DNA of 64,000 bases from Candidatus Delongbacteria bacterium (lineage in GTDB: Bacteria > CAIWAD01), in contig JBAYTZ010000001.1 of the NCBI GenBank assembly GCA_041675285.1, positions 62,001-126,000 on the forward strand. Reading direction: 5' to 3'. Positions within the stretch are counted from its first letter, which is position 1; every line of letters starts with the position of its first letter. Position numbers and translations under genes: made by a program. Below are positions 58,667 through 64,000 of this stretch, piece after piece. The notes beneath the pieces were generated by a model. It was not told where the DNA came from, did not search any database, and saw nothing but the letters and a program-made list of their open reading frames with translations.

Positions 58667-59062
58667 TCAGGTGGGTTCGGCGCGCTCCGGGCCTGTGGTT
58701 CGGGCGGCCCGGCGCCGCAGGGACTCGCGCTGCCGGTCCTGCCGTCCGTCCCAGAGGTGCAGGAGCGCCAGCCAAGGGTGGCGCCAGAGCATGCGCGGCC
58801 CGGCGTAGCGCATCACGCGGCGGATCCGCTCGCGCATCTCCGGCTTGTAGCAGTGGACCGGACAATTGACGCAGGTGGGTTTGTCCGGGCAGAAGGGGCA
58901 GGCCTCCACCCGGGCCCGGGCATAATCCCAGAGCGGCGCGCATTCCGCACAGAGCTCGCGGGCGCCGTGCCGGTGGCGGCAGTGGAGCCGCAACATGGCG
59001 TGCACGGTCTTCAGCTCCCGGTGAATGCGCCGGGTGTCGGAGTGGGCGGGCCGCGTGGGCAT
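58667..59062 (-). CDS. Nitrous oxide-stimulated promoter family protein (YgbA-like)
   Basis: 131 residues. The family fingerprint is clear: IHRELKTVHAMLRLHCRHRH, LCAECAPLWDYARARVEACPF and KPTCVNCPVHCYKPEMRERIR with many Cys in CxxC-type pairs, then MRYAGPRMLWRHPWLALLHL. YgbA is induced under nitrosative stress and aids survival to NO in enteric bacteria; the Cys set suggests metal or Fe-S binding. An inverted repeat of Crp/Fnr geometry lies 20 bases upstream of the start. Confidence 0.88.
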   Translation of the reverse strand: MPTRPAHSDTRRIHRELKTVHAMLRLHCRHRHGARELCAECAPLWDYARARVEACPFCPDKPTCVNCPVHCYKPEMRERIRRVMRYAGPRMLWRHPWLALLHLWDGRQDRQRESLRRRAARTTGPERAEPT

Positions 59063-59081
59063 CGGGCGTCGGGTCCTTGCG

Positions 59082-59097
59082 CTTAGGTCGGCCTAAG
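59082..59097. promoter_or_regulatory. Inverted repeat of Crp/Fnr geometry
   Basis: CTTAGG-TCGG-CCTAAG is a perfect 6-4-6 palindrome; its inner form TTAGG-N4-CCTAA has the same layout as Fnr/DNR boxes (TTGAT-N4-ATCAA). It lies 20 bases before the YgbA-like start and about 110 bases before the gene at 59206. The Crp/Fnr regulator encoded at 59756 is a natural candidate for binding it. Confidence 0.45.
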
Positions 59098-59205
59098 ATG
59101 TCGATTTCCAGCCGGGTCGCCAGCGCTGGAAAGCCATTGTGCCTGTCTGGCGCCATCCCTACGTTTTTGTAGGCCTTCCCCCGTTCATCCCAGCTTGAGG
59201 TACCC

Positions 59206-59739
59206 ATGAATCCGTGCAAGCGCCCCCTCGTCGGCTTGTGGCTGTGTCTGTGGTTGTGCGTCGCCGGCCTGCCCGGCCGGGCGCAGGAGAGCCCGTCGCT
59301 GCTGGTGCCCGTCTACGATCGATTCGAGGATCTGGGCAGCCTGATGACCCCCACCTTCATCGTTGAGCTGAGCGGCGACCACGCGGACGCCCGGGGCGAG
59401 CTGCGCTTCAGCGTGTTCCATCAGGGCCGGCAGCTGCGGCCGCAGGCCCTCAAGCGCGTGCTGTTCACCTTAAGTGCGGACAAGCCGATGTTCACACGGA
59501 GCATGCGGGCGGAACTGGTGGCCCTGGTGGACGGGGAGCGCATCTTCTTCGACGAGGTGGAGCTGTCGGGCATCGAAGTGCCCAGCCAGCCCGTCACGCG
59601 GCTCGACGTCTGGCTGCCCGTTGAATCGTTCCGCCGGCTGGCTCACGCCCGGAGCGTGGAGTGCCGGGTCGGTCGCTTCGATTTCAGCTGTCCGCCGGAG
59701 CTGCTGGAGCAGCTGCGGCACCTGGCGCTCCGGCTGTGA
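59206..59739 (+). CDS. Exported protein of unknown function
   Basis: 177 residues. Signal peptide 1-26 (LWLCLWLCVAGLPGRA). The mature part is mostly beta: SLLVPVYDRFEDLGSLM, TPTFIVELSGDHADARGEL, FSVFHQGRQLRPQ, LVALVDGERIFFDEVELSG and RLDVWLPVESFRRLA. A Cys pair in the C-terminal third (VECRVGRF, FSCPPEL) may form a disulfide. No family recognised. GAGG precedes the ATG. It ends 16 bases before the Crp/Fnr regulator gene, so the two are likely co-transcribed. Confidence 0.72.
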   Translation: MNPCKRPLVGLWLCLWLCVAGLPGRAQESPSLLVPVYDRFEDLGSLMTPTFIVELSGDHADARGELRFSVFHQGRQLRPQALKRVLFTLSADKPMFTRSMRAELVALVDGERIFFDEVELSGIEVPSQPVTRLDVWLPVESFRRLAHARSVECRVGRFDFSCPPELLEQLRHLALRL

Positions 59740-59755
59740 ACTCGGGAGCGGCGGC

Positions 59756-60436
59756 ATGAACCCGCGGCCGGTGGACGACTGCGCCGGGTGTGCCTCGTGC
59801 GGGCTCTTCGCCGCCCTCGGGCCGGCGGAGCGAATCCGGCTGGAGCAGTTCCACCTCGTGCGGGAGTGCCGGCGCGGACAGGTGCTGTTCTATCAGGGCG
59901 AGGAGCTGCCCCACCTGATCGGAATCCAGCAGGGTTTCGTCAAGCTGCTCAAGACGGACTCCCTGGGCCGAGAGATCGTGATCCGCTTCCTGGGGCCCGG
60001 CGACGTGGCGGGCTTCCGGCCTCTGCTGGCCGGCGAACCCAGCGCGGCGGCGGCGGAGTGCGTCACGCCCGCGCGACTCTGTCTCGTGCCGCGGGCCCTC
60101 TTCCTGGAATTCGCCACGGACTGCCGGCCCTTCGCCCGCCTGCTGCTGGGCAAGCTGGCCCGCGAGCTGCGGGAGTCCGAGGAACGCTGGCTCTCCCAAA
60201 CGCGGGAGAGCGCCGAGCAGCGCGTGATCCGCTTCCTGGCCCAGTTGGCCCACCGCCACGTGGAGGCCGGGGGAGTCCGGGTGGAGATCCCCAAACTGGA
60301 GATCGCGCGCGCGGCGGACGTCACGCCTTCCACCCTCTCGCGCATCCTGGGCCGCCTGTCCCGCCGCGGCCTGCTGACCGTCGAGTCCCGCGCCCTGACC
60401 CTGCTCCCCGCCCTGTCCCGGCCATCCCTCCCCTGA
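59756..60436 (+). CDS. Crp/Fnr-family transcriptional regulator
   Basis: 226 residues. N-terminal Cys cluster CAGCASC at residues 9-15, a cyclic-nucleotide-binding type beta-roll (GQVLFYQGEELPHLIGIQQGFVKLL, VIRFLGPGDVAGFRPLLAG) with another Cys in AAECVTPARLC, the long dimer helix and a winged helix-turn-helix (LEIARAADVTPSTLSRILGRLSRRGLL). The Cys pattern recalls Fnr proteins that hold an Fe-S cluster, but the C-x2-C-x2-C spacing differs from E. coli Fnr (C-x2-C-x5-C), so redox sensing is inference. GGGAG precedes the start. Its neighbours, a YgbA-like protein and a multiheme cytochrome, fit respiratory or nitrosative control. Confidence 0.9.
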   Translation: MNPRPVDDCAGCASCGLFAALGPAERIRLEQFHLVRECRRGQVLFYQGEELPHLIGIQQGFVKLLKTDSLGREIVIRFLGPGDVAGFRPLLAGEPSAAAAECVTPARLCLVPRALFLEFATDCRPFARLLLGKLARELRESEERWLSQTRESAEQRVIRFLAQLAHRHVEAGGVRVEIPKLEIARAADVTPSTLSRILGRLSRRGLLTVESRALTLLPALSRPSLP

Positions 60437-60549
60437 GCTTGCTCCAGGACAAGTTCCACCTTGCCCGTCCGGCTTGCGCCCGGCCGCCGCTCGCCGTATC
60501 CTGTTGAAGCCTTGACAGCGCTTCGACCACTCCCTTGCCCGAGGTCCCC

Positions 60550-62742
60550 ATGGATACTCGACGTCTGTTCGTCGCCCTCGCCCTGGCCCTGCTGTCCGCG
60601 GCTGCCATGGCGACCCCCGTACCCAGCACCCTGGCCGATTTCCAGCTGCCGGGCTCCCAGCCCGGGCAGTCGGGCACGTTGGAGAACCCTAGCCAGTGCG
60701 ACAACTGCCACTCCGGCTACGGCGAGACCGCCGTGGAGCCCGTCCACTCCTGGAAGGGCAGCATGATGGCCCAGGCCATGCGCGATCCCTTCTTCCTGGC
60801 CTGCCTGGCCGTGGCCAACCAGGACGCGCCCGAGAGCGGCGACCTCTGCCTGCGCTGTCACACGCCCAAGGGCTGGCTGGAGGGCCGCAGCACGCCCACG
60901 GACGGCAGCGCCCTGACCGCCGCCGACCGCGAAGGCGTGCAGTGCGCGTTCTGCCACCGCCTGGTGACGCCCACGCCGCTGGGCGTGAACCCCTGGCCCG
61001 GCAATGCGAACTACCTGAGCGGGACCTACCCGCGCGATCAAACCTATCTGGCCACCCTGGCCCAGATCCCGCCCGCCTCGGCCAACGGCATGTTCGTGGC
61101 CGACTCGGACAACGGCCGGCGCGGACCCTTCTTCGACTCCGTGGCCCGGCACGCGGACTTCTATTCGCCCCTGCACTCGGACTCGCGCCTCTGCGGCACC
61201 TGCCACGACGTGAGCAACCCGGTCTTCAGCCTGGATCCGGCCAGCGGCCGCTACCTGCCCAATGCCTTCGACCAGGCCCCGCCCGACGCCGATCCGCGCC
61301 GCCAGTTCCCCATCGAGCGCACCTACAGCGAGTGGTCGGTCAGCGCCTACAACACGGCGGAAGGCGTGTTCGCCCCGCAGTTCGGCGGCAACCTGAGCAT
61401 CGTGCGCAGCTGCCAGGACTGCCACATGCGCGACGTCACCGGACACGGCTGCAGCATGAACGACGCCCCCCTGCGCACCAACCTGCCGCTCCACGATCTG
61501 ACCGGCGGCAACACGGTGGTGCCCGTCTGGGTGGCCCAGCAGTTTCCCGGCGAGGTGGACGTCGGCGCGCTGAACGACGGCATCCTGCGGGCGCGCTACC
61601 TGCTGCAGCACGCCGCCAGTCTTGCGCTCAGCGTGGAGACGGACGGGGATCGTCCGCTGGCCCGGGTGCGGGTGACCAACGAGACCGGCCACAAGCTGCC
61701 CTCGGGCTACCCGGAAGGCCGGCGCATCTGGCTGAATCTGAAGGCCTACGACGCCGCCGACCAGCTGCTCTACGAGTCCGGCGCCTACGATCCGCTCACG
61801 GCCCTGCTGGAGCACGATCCGGCGCTCAAGCTCTACCAGGTCAAGCCGGGGATCTCGCCCCTGCTGGCCGGGGTGGTGCAGCAGCCGCCGGGACCCAGTT
61901 TCCACTTCGTGCAGAACGACAGCATCTACTTCGACAACCGCATTCCGCCGCGGGGCTTCCGCAACGCGGACTTCGCCGCCATCCAGTCGCCGCCGGTGGG
62001 GGTCGCCTACGCGGACGGCCAGCACTGGGACGACACGGAGTACGAGTTGCCGCTGGCGACCACGCGAGTGGAGGCGGCCCTGTACTACCAGACCACCAGC
62101 CGCGAGTACATCGACTTCCTCCGGGACGCCAACGTCACCAACGACGCCGGACAGACGGCCTGGAACCTCTGGAACGCCAACGGCCGCTCCACGCCGGAGT
62201 GGATGGCCGGCGGCAGCGCCAGCGTCACCCTGCCCGCCCCCGGCGTGGCCCAGGATCCCGTTCCGCCCGCGGGCAGTCTGGATCAGCTCCTGCGGCCGTG
62301 GCTGGATTGGCAGGCCGGCGCGCGGACGGCGCTGCATCAGATCTACCTGGGCACGGAAGAGCCGCTGCCGCTGGTGGCCAGCCAGCCGGGCACGGGGTGG
62401 CAGCCGGACGAGGACCTGCTGCCCGGGCAGTCCTACTTGTGGCGCGTGGATGAGTTCGGCCCCGGCGGCCTGACCCCGGGCCCGCTCTGGAGCTTCACCA
62501 CCTCCGGCCCGCTGGAGTCACCCATGCCGGTCCTGATCGAATGGGTGGAAGGCGGAGTCCGCTTGAGCTGGCCGGTGGTGCCCGGGGCGCTCAGCTACCG
62601 GATCTATCGTGTGGAGCAGACAGGGACCGAACCCGGTGCCACCCACCTGGTGGCACACGTGACCGACACCTTCTGGGTGGATCCGGAAGCCGTCGGGTCG
62701 CTGGAGCGGGCCCTGTACTTCGTGACGGCCAGTCGTCCGTAG
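60550..62742 (+). CDS. Secreted pentaheme c-type cytochrome
   Basis: 730 residues from ATG at 60550 (GAGG upstream). Signal peptide 1-21 ending AMA. Five CxxCH heme sites occur in the first 300 residues: CDNCH (about 51), CLRCH (about 99), CAFCH (about 131), CGTCH (about 215) and CQDCH (about 287), together with extra His for axial ligands. The rest (about 330-730) is a beta-rich region with VRVTNETGHKLPSGYPEGRR, a motif found in multiheme cytochromes of the c554 kind, and ends in a fibronectin III-like domain (LIEWVEGGVRLSWPVV). It carries electrons outside the inner membrane; the partner is not known. Confidence 0.9.
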   Translation: MDTRRLFVALALALLSAAAMATPVPSTLADFQLPGSQPGQSGTLENPSQCDNCHSGYGETAVEPVHSWKGSMMAQAMRDPFFLACLAVANQDAPESGDLCLRCHTPKGWLEGRSTPTDGSALTAADREGVQCAFCHRLVTPTPLGVNPWPGNANYLSGTYPRDQTYLATLAQIPPASANGMFVADSDNGRRGPFFDSVARHADFYSPLHSDSRLCGTCHDVSNPVFSLDPASGRYLPNAFDQAPPDADPRRQFPIERTYSEWSVSAYNTAEGVFAPQFGGNLSIVRSCQDCHMRDVTGHGCSMNDAPLRTNLPLHDLTGGNTVVPVWVAQQFPGEVDVGALNDGILRARYLLQHAASLALSVETDGDRPLARVRVTNETGHKLPSGYPEGRRIWLNLKAYDAADQLLYESGAYDPLTALLEHDPALKLYQVKPGISPLLAGVVQQPPGPSFHFVQNDSIYFDNRIPPRGFRNADFAAIQSPPVGVAYADGQHWDDTEYELPLATTRVEAALYYQTTSREYIDFLRDANVTNDAGQTAWNLWNANGRSTPEWMAGGSASVTLPAPGVAQDPVPPAGSLDQLLRPWLDWQAGARTALHQIYLGTEEPLPLVASQPGTGWQPDEDLLPGQSYLWRVDEFGPGGLTPGPLWSFTTSGPLESPMPVLIEWVEGGVRLSWPVVPGALSYRIYRVEQTGTEPGATHLVAHVTDTFWVDPEAVGSLERALYFVTASRP

Positions 62743-62784
62743 CCGACAGGGAGGGTGGCAAGAGCGGTCGGATGAAAGGCCGGC

Positions 62785-62808
62785 GCGGGCTCCCGAAGGG
62801 GAGCCCGC
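62785..62808. terminator. Hairpin between the convergent cytochrome and mscL genes
   Basis: GCGGGCTCCC and GGGAGCCCGC form a perfect 10-bp stem with a GAAG loop. It lies between the stops at 62742 (plus) and 62836 (minus) and can serve both genes, although T-runs are weak. Confidence 0.65.
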
Positions 62809-62835
62809 TCTCTGTCCAGCCGGCGCGTCCCGCGG

Positions 62836-63282
62836 CTACAGGGTGGACGTGCACTGCGGGCAGCGCGTGGCCTTGAGGGGCACGGCGCTGCAGCAATGCG
62901 GGCATTCCTTGGTGCTGGGGGCGGTGGGGGCCGGCGCCTCCTCGCGCTGCAGGCGGTTGACGCTCTTGATGAGCAGGAACACGGCGAAGGCCACGATGAG
63001 GAAGCTGATCACCGCGTTGAGGAACACGCCCAGGTTGACGGTGACCGCCCCGGCGGTCTGCGCGGCGGCCAGCGAGGCGTAGGGCGCCGGCACGCTGCCG
63101 TCCTTCAGCGTCAGGAAAATGTTGGAGAAGTCGACTCCGCCCAGCACCAGGCCGATGGGCGGCATGATCACGTCGTCCACCAGGCTTTTTACGATAGTGC
63201 CGAAGGCGCCGCCGATGATGATACCCACGGCCATGTCCACCACGTTGCCGCGCATGGCGAACTGACGAAATTCCTTGAACAT
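62836..63282 (-). CDS. mscL: Large-conductance mechanosensitive channel MscL
   Basis: 148 residues. MFKEFRQFAMRGNVVDMAVG, then IIIGGAFGTIVKSLVDDVI and MPPIGLVLGGVDFSNIF, is the conserved N-terminus, first helix and gate. A periplasmic loop and the second helix (NAVISFLIVAFAVFLLIKSVNRL) follow. The C-terminus carries CPHC...CPQC, a small zinc-ribbon-like tail seen in many, but not enteric, MscL proteins. It opens under membrane tension to release solutes during osmotic downshock. AGGAGGA precedes the start. Confidence 0.97.
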   Translation of the reverse strand: MFKEFRQFAMRGNVVDMAVGIIIGGAFGTIVKSLVDDVIMPPIGLVLGGVDFSNIFLTLKDGSVPAPYASLAAAQTAGAVTVNLGVFLNAVISFLIVAFAVFLLIKSVNRLQREEAPAPTAPSTKECPHCCSAVPLKATRCPQCTSTL

Positions 63283-63649
63283 CTGATCCTCCTGGTCGCT
63301 TGCTGGTGTGTGACGGGGACAATGTGCGGATTTTTCACGGGCGGGAGAATGCCGGATCCCGGGTGTCGGCCTGGTGATGATTCGTCAGAACAGGATTCGG
63401 GCCTGCACAAGAAACCGGCCTGGGGGACAGGCCGGTTGTGCGTGTGTGCCTCCGCGTGCGGTGCGTGGAGTTCAAGGGTTCTGGCCGGTTGCATGCAAGC
63501 CCGATGCCGGAAACTCTCCGGGACCAAGGCCGCAGGGATCTGAAAGACCGGCAATCCCTTCCCTCTAACCCAGGCGCCTGTCTGGCGGGTCGGCCCGGAC
63601 GGAATGCCAGCCCTGGCCGGTTCCCGTGCCAGATCTGACAACAGCGGGC
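63283..63649. other. Non-coding gap between mscL and the last gene
   Basis: No gene found in 367 bases apart from the terminator hairpin at 63413-63437. The stretch from about 63290 to 63400 is less GC-rich than average and probably holds the mscL promoter; no clear -35/-10 pair was assigned. Confidence 0.45.
63413..63437 (-). terminator. Intrinsic terminator of the gene at the right edge
   Basis: AACCGGCCTG and CAGGCCGGTT make a perfect 10-bp stem with a 5-base loop. On the minus strand TTTCTT overlaps and follows the stem. It serves the partial gene whose stop is at 63650. Confidence 0.7.
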
Positions 63650-64000
63650 TTACCCCGCGGGACGCAGGGCGTTGGTCATGGCGAAGCCGTCGGCCATCGC
63701 CACTTCGGCGCGCAGCCATGCTCGGCCGGACCAGGGATCGGCAAAGGCCTGCTCCCACTCGCCGGCGGCCCCCTCCCACTCGGCAAGTAGTTGTTCGCCC
63801 TGCCCGTTGCCCGCCCAGGCCCGCACCTGGGCGCGCGGCCCGCAGGCCGCGGGCAGGACGGCCCGCAGCCGCAGGGCACCCGTGCGCTCCATCAGGCCGC
63901 CCAGCCGTGGAGTTCCTGCAGCATCCTCGAACCAGAGCAGCGGACCGTTTCCCAGCAGCGTGCGCCCTGCCCGCAGTTCCGCCAGCAGCAGGCCCGCCCG
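63650..64000 (-). CDS. C-terminal part of a probable CehA/McbA-like PHP-domain hydrolase (5' end outside window)
   Basis: The last 116 residues of a protein that begins beyond the right edge. It reads LLLAELRAGRTLLGNGPLLW near the start of the visible part, then a beta-rich region (ALRLRAVLPAACGPRAQVRAW), then WSGRAWLRAEVAM and a final FAMTNALRPAG. A G-R-T-x-x-x-NGP element followed by a beta-sandwich and a terminal TN-x motif is the usual ending of CehA/McbA-type metallohydrolases, which carry a PHP catalytic domain. The catalytic part is not visible, so this is a suggestion only. An internal ATG (63892) is not the true start because the frame is open to the edge. Confidence 0.5.
   Translation of the reverse strand, partial: RAGLLLAELRAGRTLLGNGPLLWFEDAAGTPRLGGLMERTGALRLRAVLPAACGPRAQVRAWAGNGQGEQLLAEWEGAAGEWEQAFADPWSGRAWLRAEVAMADGFAMTNALRPAG

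Noticed and set aside
60512..60540. TTGACA resembling a -35 box before the cytochrome gene
   Set aside because: No acceptable -10 hexamer lies 16-18 bases downstream, so it was not listed as a promoter.

Overview
The window is very GC-rich, densely coding bacterial DNA: 48 protein genes on both strands and no rRNA, tRNA, CRISPR array, integrase or transposase that I can see. The organism is an outer-membrane-bearing bacterium. It has an LpxH-like phosphatase, lipoproteins, an OmpA protein, several small beta-barrel proteins and a multiheme cytochrome. A surface protein ending in an NPFNPST-type FlgD-like domain, Ca-binding DxDGDG repeats and fibronectin-like secreted proteins resemble the Fibrobacterota/Bacteroidota (FCB) side of the tree, perhaps an uncultured high-GC phylum. 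The phylum is inference only.

Layout. 1-4855 (minus): a beta-glucosidase (GH3, cut by the window edge) behind a large secreted glycosidase whose C-terminal half looks like an outer-membrane barrel. 5113-9000: a VIT/VWA surface protein and a two-gene PAP2/glycosyltransferase operon. 9137-10290: LpxH-like phosphatase and DgkA. 10627-22984: a tightly overlapping operon of PRC-barrel protein, Ca-type P-ATPase and a 2926-residue cyclic beta-1,2-glucan synthase. 23409-27879: outer-membrane protein, AI-2E transporter, a nested palindromic repeat, small unknown proteins and a pirin that has lost its metal ligands. 28052-30239 (minus): a stress/envelope cluster (sll1863-like, DUF5670, a 21-residue membrane peptide, CsbD, OmpA, DUF4398), divergent from a V4R-type sigma-54 activator (30628). 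34534-41195: a giant hybrid kinase plus two response regulators. 41212-46913: an NtrB/NtrC-type pair flanked on both sides by secreted Ca-binding repeat proteins. 47118-53709: AGCS symporter, a large secreted protein and monomeric isocitrate dehydrogenase. 53886-58453: two paralogous small secreted proteins, RecQ and RhlE. 58667-62742: YgbA-like nitrosative-stress protein, Crp/Fnr regulator and a pentaheme cytochrome. 62836-64000: MscL and a partial probable PHP-type hydrolase.

The strongest theme is sigma-54 control of the cell surface. Four good -24/-12 sites (7233, 23121, 42795, 46218) and two weaker ones (10414, 30499) lie upstream of genes for exported, outer-membrane or envelope proteins, and two sigma-54 activators are encoded here. 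Most neatly, both Ca-binding repeat genes next to the NtrB/NtrC pair have such a site, suggesting a self-contained sensory circuit controlling secreted Ca-binding proteins.

Limits: functions come from motif recognition by eye. No database search, composition count or structure prediction was run.
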